Numbered from the stretch's first letter, positions 1 to 8,866 are shown. The stretch: 64,000 nt of DNA from Nocardia brasiliensis NBRC 14402 (GCF_000308475.2 NZ_BAFT02000104.1:1-64000); one strand, 5' to 3'. Notes: generated by a model not told the origin, from the letters alone. Translations and numbers: made by a program.

Positions 1-677
1 GGTTCGCGTACCCGGATGGCACCGCGGCACTGCATGGGGTAGATCTCGAGGTCGCCCAAGGTGAACGTGTCGCGGTGCTCGGACCCAACGGTGCGGGGAA
101 GTCGACGCTGATGCTGCACCTCAACGGCGTGCTCCTCGCGGCATCTGGTGAAGTTCACATCGGCGGAACACGTTTGGGCCGCGAGACCGTGCGCACCATC
201 CGGGAACGGGTGGGCGTGGTCTTCCAGGATCCGGACGACCAGCTGTTCATGCCGACCGTCGCGCAGGATATCGCCTTCGGACCGGCCAATTTCGGCGTGC
301 GCGGGGCGGCGCTCGCCGAGCGGGTCCGGGACGCGCTCGTGGCGGTCGGGATGACCGATCAGGCGCAGCGTTCACCGGCGCGGCTCTCCCTGGGCGAACG
401 CCGTCGCGCCGCCTTGGCCACCGTATTGGCATGCCGTCCTGACGTTCTCGTCCTCGATGAGCCCGCCGCCAACCTCGACCCGGTCGCGCGCCGCGAACTC
501 GCCGAGATCCTGCTCAACCTGCCCACCACGCTGCTCATGGTCACCCACGACCTGCCTTACGCCCACCGCGTCTGCGACCGCGCCGTGATCCTCGACGGGG
601 GCCGGATCGTCGCCGACGGTCCGATCGACAGTGTTCTCGCCGACGCGGAACTCCTTGCCGCCCACCGCCTCAGCTGA
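1..677 (+). CDS. cbiO: Energy-coupling factor / cobalt ABC transporter ATP-binding protein (5' partial)
   Basis: The cytoplasmic ATPase of an ECF-type importer for cobalt, nickel or a vitamin. The reading frame is open from base 3, upstream of the first in-frame GTG at 75, and the residues there (an FAYPDG start and a GVDLEV beta strand) are the normal N-terminus of the family, so the gene begins before the window. Visible motifs are Walker A (GPNGAGKST), Q-loop (VFQDPDDQ), signature (LSLGERR), Walker B (VLVLDEPAANLD) and the switch histidine (VTHD). CbiO-type ATPases carry exactly this VFQ(D/N)PDDQ loop. About 224 residues are visible, close to a full domain. The transmembrane CbiQ/CbiM partners are presumably upstream; the substrate cannot be read from this protein alone. 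Confidence 0.88.
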   Translation, partial: FAYPDGTAALHGVDLEVAQGERVAVLGPNGAGKSTLMLHLNGVLLAASGEVHIGGTRLGRETVRTIRERVGVVFQDPDDQLFMPTVAQDIAFGPANFGVRGAALAERVRDALVAVGMTDQAQRSPARLSLGERRRAALATVLACRPDVLVLDEPAANLDPVARRELAEILLNLPTTLLMVTHDLPYAHRVCDRAVILDGGRIVADGPIDSVLADAELLAAHRLS

Positions 678-703
678 CGCGGACGGTGCCCGCGCCGCCG
701 CGG

Positions 704-1609
704 TCAGGCTGTCTGTGGGGCGGCAGCCCGGCGGATGTGGTCGGCGAGTGCGGTCAGGGCGGGAGAGGAGGGGTCGGCCTTACTGCCCCAGGCGATCAAG
801 TGGTGGCGGTGGGACCAGGCGTCGGACAGCTCGCACACGTCGAGGGTGCGGTCGGCGTGGATCGCGTTGCGCGGCACGATGGCCAGGCCGACGCCCGCGG
901 CGACCAGCGTGATGACGGTGGTGAGGTTGGCGACGCGGGTGCGGTAGCGGGGCAGCGGACCGCCCTGCACCCCGACGTGCTGTTCGATCCACTGCTGCAG
1001 CGACGAGCCGGTATCCAGACCGACCAGGGGATGCTCGGCGACCTCCCGGAAAGTCAGCATCGTTCTGCCCGTGAGGATTCCGCCCGCCTGTCCGATCGCC
1101 ACGAGCGAACCGTCGCAGAGCGGTTCGACCGTCAGCCCGCAATCGCCTGCCTCGTTGCCGATCACGATGCCGAGATCGGCCGCGCCGTCGGTGAGCATCC
1201 GGACCATCTGCGGGGTACGACGTTCCGCGACAACGACATCGATGCCGGGCTGCGCGCGCAGGAACGAGATCAAGGCCCGCGGCACGATCTGATGCATCGC
1301 GCCGCCGCCACTCAACAGGGTGAGCGCGACTTCGGGTGAACTCGTGTAACCGGCCAGAGCGCTGTCCAGCCGCGCGGTCTGCCGCAGCACCTCCCGCGCA
1401 TGCCTTGCCAGCGTGCTACCCGCCGGAGTCGGGCGGACGCCGCGACGGCCACGGATCAGCAGCGGTAACCCGGCCTGATGTTCCAGCGCGCGGATCCGCG
1501 CGCTGGCCGATGGCAGGCTCAGATGCATCCGCTGCGCGCCCGCCGTGATGGACCCTTCCGAGACGACGTCGAGGAACAGCCGCAAATCGACCAGGTCGTA
1601 GTGCACCAC
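704..1609 (-). CDS. LysR-family transcriptional regulator
   Basis: A 301-residue one-component regulator. The N-terminal winged helix-turn-helix (residues about 5-65) shows the LysR pattern: LRLFLDVVSEGSITAGAQ, then PSASARIRALE and PLLIRGRRGVRPTPAG. The rest is a periplasmic-binding-like effector domain of two alpha/beta lobes. Its stop lies 27 bp from that of the convergent cbiO. The start is a GTG at 1609. No adjacent divergent metabolic gene suggests an obvious target; the next gene, at 1742, is a small membrane protein on the opposite strand. LysR proteins usually control a divergent neighbour, so that gene is the first candidate, but this is inference. Target and effector are unknown. 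Confidence 0.9.
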   Translation of the reverse strand: MVHYDLVDLRLFLDVVSEGSITAGAQRMHLSLPSASARIRALEHQAGLPLLIRGRRGVRPTPAGSTLARHAREVLRQTARLDSALAGYTSSPEVALTLLSGGGAMHQIVPRALISFLRAQPGIDVVVAERRTPQMVRMLTDGAADLGIVIGNEAGDCGLTVEPLCDGSLVAIGQAGGILTGRTMLTFREVAEHPLVGLDTGSSLQQWIEQHVGVQGGPLPRYRTRVANLTTVITLVAAGVGLAIVPRNAIHADRTLDVCELSDAWSHRHHLIAWGSKADPSSPALTALADHIRRAAAPQTA

Positions 1610-1741
1610 TTCAGCCTAAGGCGCTGCCTGAGGCTGCATGCGTGGATTGCGCATTGTGGGTGATCAGCCCGGTGGGCGACGCTAGGTGTCTGGCGTGCTG
1701 ATTTCACGCCGCAGACGGATGCGAGACGGAATCGAGTTGGC

Positions 1742-1972
1742 GTGGTGACTAAACCTGTTGCGAACCCTGGCGAACTGGGGCATGCGCCGGACGAGCTCGA
1801 TACCGACGTCGTGCGACTACTCCGGGTCTTCGGCCGCCGTGCCTTGTTCTCGGCCGCGCTCGCATTGCTGGCTGGGCAGCAGCTGCTGGCGGTGTTGCTC
1901 TTGCTTGCCGGTCTCGGGCTCTTGGTGATACCTGGATCGGGCTGGTCGGAGGGTGAGTCGCCGGACCAGTAG
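1742..1972 (+). CDS. Small predicted membrane protein, unknown function
   Basis: A 76-residue protein starting at one of two adjacent GTG codons (1742 or 1745). The first half is charged (DELDTDVVRLLRVFGRR) and the second half holds one long hydrophobic stretch from about residue 35 to 62, rich in Leu and Ala, which would form a single membrane helix or hairpin. Codon third positions are mostly G or C, as expected for a real gene here. I recognise no family. It is divergent from the LysR gene and ends inside the left arm of a strong hairpin at 1954-1993. Coding status is likely but not certain. Confidence 0.5.
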   Translation: MVTKPVANPGELGHAPDELDTDVVRLLRVFGRRALFSAALALLAGQQLLAVLLLLAGLGLLVIPGSGWSEGESPDQ

Positions 1973-1993
1973 ACGCACGGGTCCGGCGACTCA
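1954..1993. terminator. Bidirectional hairpin terminator
   Basis: Perfect 14-bp inverted repeat (1954-1967 and 1980-1993) with a 12-nt loop, between the convergent ends of the small membrane protein and the flavin monooxygenase. The left arm overlaps the last codons of the upstream gene, whose stop lies in the loop. No U-tract follows, which is usual for GC-rich actinobacterial terminators. Confidence 0.7.
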
Positions 1994-2009
1994 GCTGCGG
2001 GCGAACCGA

Positions 2010-3530
2010 TCAGGCGGCGGCGCCGAACCAGTGCGTCAACGCCTCGTGCAGGCTCGGTGCGGCGGTGTCGGCGGGTTCGCCAACCCCCGCGGCCCAGGCG
2101 ATGTGGCCGTCCGGGCGGATCAGTAGCGCGTCGGCCGGCTGCCGGTCCGTTTTGGCGGCCTGAATCTCGATGCGGTGCAGCCACTTCCGGCCGATCTCGG
2201 CGAACTCGGGCCGCTCCGCCAGGACGAGCAGTACCGGCCGCCCGCCGGGCATCAGCCCGGCGACGCTCGTCGCGCCGCGGTCGGTGTGCAGGGCGAGATC
2301 GGGGACGAAGGTGCCGGTCAGGACATGGTCGCCGGGCATCGGGTAGCGAATGTCGGTGCCGCCGACCATGGCTCCGATGCGGCGCAGGGCCGGTTCGTCG
2401 CCGAGTATTTCCTGGAACACCGAGCGCAGCGCCTCTGCGGCCTCGTCCTGACCGCGGCGCAGCGCGACCTGTGCCCGGGTCTGCAACCGAGCCCGCGCCC
2501 CGGCGAAATGACGTTCCTCGTGGTAGGTGTCCAGCAGTCCGGCCGGCGCCCAGCCCTGCACGTCGGCGGCCAGTTTCCAGGCCAGGTTGACCGCGTCGAT
2601 CATGCCGACGTTGAGCGCGGTGCCGGTGGCGGGCAGCAGGTGTGCCGCGTCACCGGCCAGCAGAACGCGCCCGGCACGGTAGGTTTCGGCCTGCCGATCC
2701 TTGAAGGTGAAGCGGGACAGGCGCTTCGGATCCGACATCGGCAGGTCGACGCCGAGCACCCGCCGCACACTGTCGGCGAGTTCGGCGAGGGTCAGCGGCT
2801 CGTCGTCGTCATAGTCGGTGGTGTCGTCCTCGACGGTCTGCAGGAACAGTCCGCCCGGATTGGGCGCGAACGCGAACATGCCGCGGTCGGTCCGGTTGAA
2901 CCCGAAGGGCAACCGGCCGAGTCCGGGGACCTCGATATCGCCGTTGTCGTGCACCGTGACCGAATCCCCTACGGACACTTGGGCAACGCGATTCACCTCC
3001 GGGTAGGTGGTGCCGGGGAACCCGATACCGGCGAGCTCGCGGATGCCGCTGCGGCCGCCGTCGCAACCCACCAGGTATCGCGCGGTCAGCTCGTACGGCC
3101 CGTCCGGGCCACGCACTTCCACGGTGACCGCGGCCTCGTCCTGGCGCAGTCCGACCACCTGGTGGCCGCGACGGATCTCGGCGCCGAGCTCACCGGCGCG
3201 CTCGGCGAGCAGGCGCTCGATCTCCATCTGCGGCAGCGGCACCGCGCGCAGCGGTGGATCGGACAGCTCGGTGAAGTCCAAATGGGTTCCGCCGAAGGGG
3301 AACCGGGCGGCGATATGCGGGTTGCCGCTCGCGGCCTCGAAACGGTCGAGGATGCCGCGGTAGCGCAGCACGTCCAGGATCTGGCCGGCGATGCCGCTGG
3401 CCTTGGGGACGTCTCGGGGTGCCAGGTGCTTCTCCAGCACCAGCGGCCGGATACCGGCCAGGCTCGATTCGGCGGCCAGCGTCAGGCCGGTCGGCCCGGC
3501 GCCCACGATGATCACGTCGATGTCGGTCAC
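2010..3530 (-). CDS. FAD-dependent aromatic monooxygenase (PheA/TfdB/Rox type)
   Basis: A 506-residue class A flavoprotein hydroxylase that would use NAD(P)H and O2 to hydroxylate an aromatic or polyketide substrate in the cytoplasm. The N-terminus has the dinucleotide-binding loop (IIVGAGPTGLTLA), the middle has the second FAD motif (LVGCDGGRSGIRELAG), and the GDAAHLLPATGTALN motif that contacts the flavin ribityl chain is at about residue 290. The last 120 residues match the thioredoxin-like C-terminal lid of the PheA/Rox subgroup, which includes rifampicin monooxygenases. Length is normal for the family. The gene stands alone, upstream of a 378-bp gap, so the substrate cannot be inferred from context. 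Confidence 0.9.
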   Translation of the reverse strand: MTDIDVIIVGAGPTGLTLAAESSLAGIRPLVLEKHLAPRDVPKASGIAGQILDVLRYRGILDRFEAASGNPHIAARFPFGGTHLDFTELSDPPLRAVPLPQMEIERLLAERAGELGAEIRRGHQVVGLRQDEAAVTVEVRGPDGPYELTARYLVGCDGGRSGIRELAGIGFPGTTYPEVNRVAQVSVGDSVTVHDNGDIEVPGLGRLPFGFNRTDRGMFAFAPNPGGLFLQTVEDDTTDYDDDEPLTLAELADSVRRVLGVDLPMSDPKRLSRFTFKDRQAETYRAGRVLLAGDAAHLLPATGTALNVGMIDAVNLAWKLAADVQGWAPAGLLDTYHEERHFAGARARLQTRAQVALRRGQDEAAEALRSVFQEILGDEPALRRIGAMVGGTDIRYPMPGDHVLTGTFVPDLALHTDRGATSVAGLMPGGRPVLLVLAERPEFAEIGRKWLHRIEIQAAKTDRQPADALLIRPDGHIAWAAGVGEPADTAAPSLHEALTHWFGAAA

Positions 3531-3908
3531 GCATTACTCCCAAAAGTCCGCAGTTGATGATTGAGCTCGGCAATTCTGCGGCACACCCCGGGTCTTGCCG
3601 CAAGGGCCCCGGTGAGCTATATGTTGAGAAGGGAAGGGATCGACTACTCTCCGTTTTCCCGCAAAATCCTCCACACGGTACGCGAGGCCGCGTTGTGTCC
3701 CGTCCTGGCCCCCTGTTGTCCAGTGAGTAGCTGGCGGCATCCGTGGCCAGCGCTCGGTGCCAGATCTCGGCAGTGGGTTCCGGCGTGGAACCGTCGGGAA
3801 GTACCAGTATGAGCCGTAAAAAGCTATGATCGGCGTGGATACGGTGTTGTTTGCGACGGTAACGGGCGCGCGCGCCGTCGGTGGTTTCCAACATCGGAGT
3901 AGAAGCTC
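3531..3908. other. Intergenic region between divergent monooxygenase and XRE regulator
   Basis: A 378-bp stretch between divergent genes with no convincing reading frame: open frames on both strands lack codon bias and domain similarity. A TATGAT hexamer at 3825-3830, about 80 bp before the XRE start, is a possible -10 element for that gene, but its -35 is poor. The region is less GC-rich than the flanking genes, as expected for a control region. Confidence 0.4.
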
Positions 3909-4844
3909 ATGGCCGCAGAACCGATCCGCATCGGCGTCGATTCCAGTGTCGCCGAACGCGGTCCGACGGCTCTGCGGATCGCAGTGGGCGGTCAACTGCG
4001 CAAATTGCGCGAAGCCCGAGGCATCACGCCGCAGGTCGCGGCGGATCACATCCGTGGCTCGTACGCCAAGATCAGCCGGCTCGAGCTCGGCCGGACCGGC
4101 TTCAAAGAACGCGACATCGTCGACCTGCTGGGCCTGTACGGGGTCACCGACACCGAGCAGCGTGACAAGTTCGTCGATCTGGCGCGCAAAGCGAACCAGC
4201 CGGGCTGGTGGCACCGGTACAGCGATCTGCTGCCGCAATGGTTCGAGACCTACATCGGCCTCGAGGGCGCGGCTCGCACGATCAGAACCTTTGAGGGACA
4301 ACTGGTTCCGGGCCTGCTGCAAACCGAGGACTACGCCGCGGCCGTCGTCGCGGTAGGCCACCAGAACAGCGAAGCCGTGCGGCGCGCCGAACGGCGCGGC
4401 TCTGGCCAGCGCATCGATGTACAGGCGGCGCGCCGGGTGGAGCTGCGCACGAAACGCCAGGAGATCCTCGACGTGCCCGGCGGGCCGATGCTGTGGGCGG
4501 TGCTGGACGAGGCCGTGCTGCACCGCCCGGTCGGCGGTAGGCACGTGCAGCGCGCGCAGCTCGAGCACCTCATCGAGATGTCGGCCAAGCCGAGTGTGAC
4601 GATCCAGGTGCTGTCCTACCGGACCGGCGCGAACGCGGCGGCGGGCAGCTCGTTCACGATGCTGCGTTTCGCCGAGCGTGAGCTGCCCGACATCGTCTAT
4701 CTGGAACAGCTCACCACCGCCCTCTATCTGGATCGCCCGGAAGAGGTCCGGCTCTACCGCGAAGTGATGGACCGGCTCGCCGTGCAAGCCGAAACCCCGC
4801 AGCGATCTCGGGACCTCATGATCGCCGCGGCGGCCGAACTCTGA
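3909..4844 (+). CDS. XRE-family helix-turn-helix regulator with DUF5753 domain
   Basis: A 311-residue regulator of the large actinobacterial group with an N-terminal XRE helix-turn-helix (residues about 20-75, LRKLREARGITPQVAADH then SYAKISRLELG) and a C-terminal DUF5753 domain. The latter is recognised by the conserved FEGQLVPGLLQTEDYA segment, the VLDEAVLHRPVGG stretch and the late LTTALYLD block. In Streptomyces such proteins (the Scr1 group) often partner with small DUF397 or anti-sigma-like proteins; none is seen next to this gene. A GGAG Shine-Dalgarno sequence lies 10 nt before the ATG. The next gene, 267 bp downstream on the same strand, encodes the WXG100-like repeat protein; whether it is controlled by this regulator is unknown. 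Confidence 0.9.
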   Translation: MAAEPIRIGVDSSVAERGPTALRIAVGGQLRKLREARGITPQVAADHIRGSYAKISRLELGRTGFKERDIVDLLGLYGVTDTEQRDKFVDLARKANQPGWWHRYSDLLPQWFETYIGLEGAARTIRTFEGQLVPGLLQTEDYAAAVVAVGHQNSEAVRRAERRGSGQRIDVQAARRVELRTKRQEILDVPGGPMLWAVLDEAVLHRPVGGRHVQRAQLEHLIEMSAKPSVTIQVLSYRTGANAAAGSSFTMLRFAERELPDIVYLEQLTTALYLDRPEEVRLYREVMDRLAVQAETPQRSRDLMIAAAAEL

Positions 4845-5111
4845 GTCCTGTCCGCGGCTGCGCCGCCTAGGCGGCCTCGGCGAGGAAGGCGGGCTGACCA
4901 TCCCTCCCGGGAACGTCCACAACGCGCGCCGGTGACCGGTGGGTGAAATTGTGGAGACGAGGTGGGGCGGGGGGTAGTGGTGGGGGTGCGGTGTGCGTCA
5001 TCGTGGACTGCGGCGGCCCGGCTGACTGCTTGCTTGTGTAGGTGAGCGGTCAGATGTGCTGGGGCGCTGTGGGTTTGATGGTCGCAGCGTGGACGGGGCG
5101 GAGCGGGTCTG

Positions 5112-7640
5112 ATGAGTTTGTATCTCCCGGAGGAACTCCGCTGGCTCGGCTGGATCGCCGGATCGAGCTGGCCCGACGGTGACGAGGATGCCATGTGGGC
5201 GATCGCCGCGGCCTGGAAAACCGCGAGCGAGGAACTACAGGCCCAACTTTCGCAGATCGATGCGGCCGAGAAGGACACGATGCTCGCCTATCCACAGGGC
5301 GCGGCGAGCGAGGCGATGGGGCGGCTCTTCGACGGGCTCCGCAGTGGCGACCAGTCCTTGGAGTCGCTGGCGCAACTGCTACAGCAGATCTCGGACTCGA
5401 CCTTCGATCTGGGCACCCAGCTGCAGGCGACCAAATTGACCATCATCATCTCGCTGTGCTGGCTGGCCATGGAAATCCTGTGGGCCTGGCTGTTTCCGCC
5501 GACCGCGCCCGCGGTCGAGGCCGCGGCGGTCAGTTACACCCGCTCGTTCCTGCGGGTGTTCGAGGACATGGTGCAGAACGCGATCACCAGATTGGCGCGC
5601 AAATTGGGCGCCTCGGCCGAGAAGCGGTACTTCTGGAAGTCGTTGGCGGGTGGGCGTTTCGTGCTGCCGACCGCGAAGGGCTGGGGCGTCTACACGGTGA
5701 AGGTCGGCGAAAGCGCCCTCACTTCAGGGGGACTGAACGCGGCCGTACAGCTCGGTCAGATGGCGGACGGGAAGCGGCGGCACTTCGACGGCAAGGAATT
5801 CGGCGTATCGGTGTTCGCCTCGGTGGCGAGTACCCTGCCCTCGCGCGAGTTCGCGCGCTACCTCGGCCGGGGGATCGACAAGTTCGGGGCGCGCTCGCTG
5901 GACAACGTGTGGGGCCGCACCGGACGGGGTGCGTTCATCGGCGCGGCGTCCGGCGTGGTGGGCTCGGCGACGGGCAATCTCGCGGTGGGGGTGGCGACCG
6001 GGGACTGGTCGTCGTTCGCGTCCCCGAACGGGTGGGTCGGCGGTATCGCGCGTGGCGGGCTCGTCGGCGGTGCGCGCGGCGCTTTCGCCAAGTCGAGCCC
6101 GATCTCGTCGTCGGATGTGCGGTACCCGCTGTGGATGCACAAGCCCGGCGCTCCGCGCAGCCCGGCGTCCGACGCGGCGAGTCGCGGGGGTTCGTCGGTG
6201 CACGACGGCTCGAGCCGCGGGTCCGGCGGATCGTCCATTCCGTTGCGGTCCTTGAACGGAAACGGCGGTAGCCGTGCCGGTTCGACCACGGAGGGGTCGT
6301 CGGTGTCGGGCGGTCAAGGGACACACGGGGGTTCGCAGCGCAACGGTACCGGGGGGAGCCACGCCACATCGGTCACCGGTGGGCCGGTGGGCACCAGTGG
6401 TCAAGGGACACAAGGCGGTTCGCACAACGGTGGCAGCAGCGGCGGCTCGCGGGCGGCCGGTTCGTCCGGTGCCGGCGGCAGTTCGCACGGCACGGATCCG
6501 GCGCGCTCGGTGACCGAAAGCGCAGTCGGATCGCAGCATTCGCAGCCGTCGGTGCGCGGCTCGCAGGGCGGACCGCCCGCGGTCCATCCGGCCGACGGCA
6601 CGTCGGTGCGGGGCGAGACGAACAGTCGCGCGAGCGCGGACGGTGACGGCCGGTCCGTGCACAGCGACGGCCGCGGCACCCTCGACAGCGACGGACGGCC
6701 TTTTCACACCGGTCACACCGGCCGGGCGACGGTCGACAGCGAAGGGCAGTCGTTCCACACCGCGCGGGATCCCATCCATTCGGCGCGGGAGTCCCTCGGC
6801 AGTGGCCCGGCATCCGTGCACGGGTCCACCGGTGGTGGTTCCGTGGTTTCTGGTGGCGGTAGTCAGGCGTCGGTGCACGGGTCCAACGGTGGCGGGTCCG
6901 TGGTCTCAGGCGGTAGCGGTCAGTCGTCCGTGCAGGGGTCAACAGGGGGTGGCTCTGCGGTCTCAGGTGGTAATGGTCAGCCGTCCGTGCACGGGTCTGC
7001 CGGTGGCGGTTCTGCGGGCACGGGCGGTGGCGGTCAGTCGTCGGTGCATGGATCCAACAGCACCGCAGGGTCTTCGGGGCGTAATGGTTTTGTGCCACCC
7101 ACCTCGTGGCAGTCCTCGGTCGACGGCGGTTGGCGGCCGCCGAGCAGTCACGGCTCGGTAGTGGACGGGAGTGCACCGGCGTCACCCGGGCGCGCCGCCA
7201 CGGCGGGCACCGGATCGCCTGCGGGCAGCCCTGTTCCGGGCGGTTCGGTGCAGGGCGGATCCGTGCAGGGTGGTTCGGTGCAGGGCGGATCGGCCGGTCA
7301 GCATTCGAACGGTTCCGATGGGTCGTCCAATGCGGGCTCCTCGATCACCGGCCCGCCGTCCGGCCGGAGTGGTGCCACGCCGGGTGGTGGCACGAACAAC
7401 CCCGGCACGCAGGGCAACCCGGGCAGTGCAGCACAGGAGCCGTTCCTCGGACCCGGCAAGGACATGAAGAGCAAGACCCGGCCGAAACAGCTGCCGCATT
7501 GGGCTCCGCTGCCGCGGCCGTTCCACGGCCCCGAGGCGCCGGACAGCTCGGTGTGGGTGCTCGAACAGACCGCGCCCGACGACGCAGTACCCGGCACAGA
7601 CGACGAAAAACCGCCGGTGGACGTGCCTTTCAAGCTCTGA
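5112..7640 (+). CDS. WXG100-like / CpnT N-terminal-like protein with long Ser/Gly-rich repeat region
   Basis: An 842-residue protein in two parts. Residues 1 to about 340 resemble the N-terminal WXG100-like module of mycobacterial and nocardial CpnT-type proteins: a PEELRWLGWIAG start, an alpha-helical bundle, a hydrophobic segment near residues 105-130 (LTIIISLCWLAMEILWAWLF) and a Gly/Ala-rich amphipathic stretch near 275-310. From about residue 345 to 790 the sequence is Gly/Ser/His-rich and low in complexity, with a 19-residue tandem repeat and a GGSVQ repeat. The C-terminal 50 residues are Pro-rich and acidic, and I see no toxin domain. The WXG100 gene follows 30 bp downstream, suggesting co-export by a type VII (ESX) system. 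Function unknown. Confidence 0.75.
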   Translation: MSLYLPEELRWLGWIAGSSWPDGDEDAMWAIAAAWKTASEELQAQLSQIDAAEKDTMLAYPQGAASEAMGRLFDGLRSGDQSLESLAQLLQQISDSTFDLGTQLQATKLTIIISLCWLAMEILWAWLFPPTAPAVEAAAVSYTRSFLRVFEDMVQNAITRLARKLGASAEKRYFWKSLAGGRFVLPTAKGWGVYTVKVGESALTSGGLNAAVQLGQMADGKRRHFDGKEFGVSVFASVASTLPSREFARYLGRGIDKFGARSLDNVWGRTGRGAFIGAASGVVGSATGNLAVGVATGDWSSFASPNGWVGGIARGGLVGGARGAFAKSSPISSSDVRYPLWMHKPGAPRSPASDAASRGGSSVHDGSSRGSGGSSIPLRSLNGNGGSRAGSTTEGSSVSGGQGTHGGSQRNGTGGSHATSVTGGPVGTSGQGTQGGSHNGGSSGGSRAAGSSGAGGSSHGTDPARSVTESAVGSQHSQPSVRGSQGGPPAVHPADGTSVRGETNSRASADGDGRSVHSDGRGTLDSDGRPFHTGHTGRATVDSEGQSFHTARDPIHSARESLGSGPASVHGSTGGGSVVSGGGSQASVHGSNGGGSVVSGGSGQSSVQGSTGGGSAVSGGNGQPSVHGSAGGGSAGTGGGGQSSVHGSNSTAGSSGRNGFVPPTSWQSSVDGGWRPPSSHGSVVDGSAPASPGRAATAGTGSPAGSPVPGGSVQGGSVQGGSVQGGSAGQHSNGSDGSSNAGSSITGPPSGRSGATPGGGTNNPGTQGNPGSAAQEPFLGPGKDMKSKTRPKQLPHWAPLPRPFHGPEAPDSSVWVLEQTAPDDAVPGTDDEKPPVDVPFKL
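6813..7040 (+). repeat. 57-bp tandem repeat, four copies, coding
   Basis: Four consecutive 57-bp units plus a partial fifth lie within the WXG100-like protein gene, in frame. Each encodes 19 residues of the pattern SVHGSxGGGSxxSGGxxQx. Copies differ mainly at synonymous or Ser/Asn/Ala positions. Repeats of this kind can change copy number by slippage or recombination without breaking the frame. Confidence 0.85.
7239..7283 (+). repeat. 15-bp tandem repeat encoding GGSVQ, three copies
   Basis: Three in-frame copies of a 15-bp unit encoding GGSVQ, followed by a partial GGSA copy, near the end of the Ser/Gly-rich region of the WXG100-like protein. Confidence 0.8.
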
Positions 7641-7670
7641 ACGAACTCGTGATCACATGGAGAGGGATCA

Positions 7671-7982
7671 ATGGTGGCCGACAAGGTCGAGGTCGACACG
7701 AACCAGTTGCGCCGGGCCGCAGGCGACTGCGATCGGATCCACGACAGCATCTCGCGGACGCTGGGCACCCTTCGCGCCACGGTGGCCGGTTCCGGTACCC
7801 CGTGGGGCAAGGACAGTTTCGGCAACAAGTTCGCCCAGGGGGACAAGGGCTACCTCGCCGCCAGAGCGAACCTGCTCGCGGCGATCGATCAGATGTCCAC
7901 CACCTTCGCCGATTACGCCACCGGCCAGCGGAACGCCGCCGACCAGATGGACGCGATGGACGCGGCGAACGCGGGCCGCTGA
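7671..7982 (+). CDS. WXG100-family ESX-secreted protein
   Basis: A 103-residue helical-hairpin protein of the WXG100/ESAT-6 superfamily. The turn between the two helices carries a W-G-K variant of the WxG motif (TPWGKDSFG, residues about 43-51), preceded and followed by amphipathic helices with heptad-spaced hydrophobics. It has no signal peptide, as expected for type VII substrates. A GAGAGGGA ribosome binding site precedes the ATG. The gene lies 30 bp downstream of the large WXG100-like repeat protein, so the two are probably co-transcribed and may be co-secreted as a heterodimer. No ESX machinery gene is in the window. Confidence 0.85.
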   Translation: MVADKVEVDTNQLRRAAGDCDRIHDSISRTLGTLRATVAGSGTPWGKDSFGNKFAQGDKGYLAARANLLAAIDQMSTTFADYATGQRNAADQMDAMDAANAGR

Positions 7983-8080
7983 CCGGGCCGGAACGCACAG
8001 TGCATCGGTAGGCGCTGTTCTCCGGGCGGACCGATGTCATTGCGGCGGCGTGGTATCCGCGCTGCAGCTAGGGTGACGGT

Positions 8081-8866
8081 GTGGAGCAGGACGTGCGGAG
8101 GGTGCATGCCTCGTCGTTCGGCGCGGCCGCGCAGGCGTACGCGGCGCACCGCCCGGACTACGCGCCCGCCGCGGTGCGTTGGGCGCTGGAACACGCGCCC
8201 GGGCTGCGGGTGCTGGACCTCGGAGCCGGAACCGGCAAGCTGACCGGCACTTTGACAACCTTGGACGCCGATGTCGTCGCGGTGGAACCCGATCCGGCGA
8301 TGCTGGCCGAATTGCGCCGTGCCCTGCCCTCCGTCCGTGCGCTGCCGGGCAGCGCCGAGTCGATTCCGCTGCCGGACTCCTCCGTCGACGCGGTGCTGGC
8401 CGGTAATGCCATGCATTGGTTCGATATGGGTGTCGCGGGTCCCGAAATAGCCAGGGTCCTCGTGCCCGGCGGCATTCTGGCCGGACTGTGGAACGTCATG
8501 GACGACCGGGTCGATTGGGTGGCCGGACTCGAAAAGGTCGGTGGCGCCGCCGCGATCGGCCCGCGGGACACCCGCACCAGCTGGCGGGCCGCCACCGCGA
8601 CCTTGCATCTGCCCGGCCCGGCCCTGCCCGCGCGATTCGGTGCGCCGGAGCAGTCCGAGTTTCCGCACGGCCAGCGGCGCACGGCCGACGCCCTCGTCGC
8701 GACGCTGGCGACGCGCGCGGGCATGCTCGTCATGCCGGAACCGGAACGCGCGGACGCCCTCGGCCGCATCCGCGCGTTCCTCGCGAGCACACCGGAGACG
8801 AGCAGTGCCGAGTTCGTCCTTCCGCTGCTGACGGGCGTGCTACGCGTCCGGCAGCTGTGCACGTGA
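8081..8866 (+). CDS. Class I SAM-dependent methyltransferase
   Basis: A 261-residue cytoplasmic methyltransferase. The SAM-binding motif I (VLDLGAGTGKLT) is at about residues 45-56, an acidic motif II (VVAVEPDPAML) follows, and the GNAMHWFD segment near residue 110 is typical of the Methyltransf_11/ubiE-like group that often acts on small molecules or lipids. The GTG at 8081 starts just before the conserved ASSFGAAAQAYAAHRPDY region common in this subgroup, so the start is well placed. It is followed convergently by the FAD monooxygenase gene at 8912. The substrate is unknown. Confidence 0.88.
   Translation: MEQDVRRVHASSFGAAAQAYAAHRPDYAPAAVRWALEHAPGLRVLDLGAGTGKLTGTLTTLDADVVAVEPDPAMLAELRRALPSVRALPGSAESIPLPDSSVDAVLAGNAMHWFDMGVAGPEIARVLVPGGILAGLWNVMDDRVDWVAGLEKVGGAAAIGPRDTRTSWRAATATLHLPGPALPARFGAPEQSEFPHGQRRTADALVATLATRAGMLVMPEPERADALGRIRAFLASTPETSSAEFVLPLLTGVLRVRQLCT

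Noticed and set aside
2175..3557. A 460-residue plus-strand frame opposite the flavin monooxygenase
   Set aside because: Mirror of a coding gene in the complementary high-GC frame; no family motifs.
3561..3812. 83-residue plus-strand frame in the gap before the XRE gene
   Set aside because: No codon bias, no ribosome binding site and no recognisable domain; it lies in a divergent control region.
6813..7040. Possible CRISPR-like array
   Set aside because: The repeats are contiguous without spacers, in frame and encode a 19-residue unit, so they are protein repeats.
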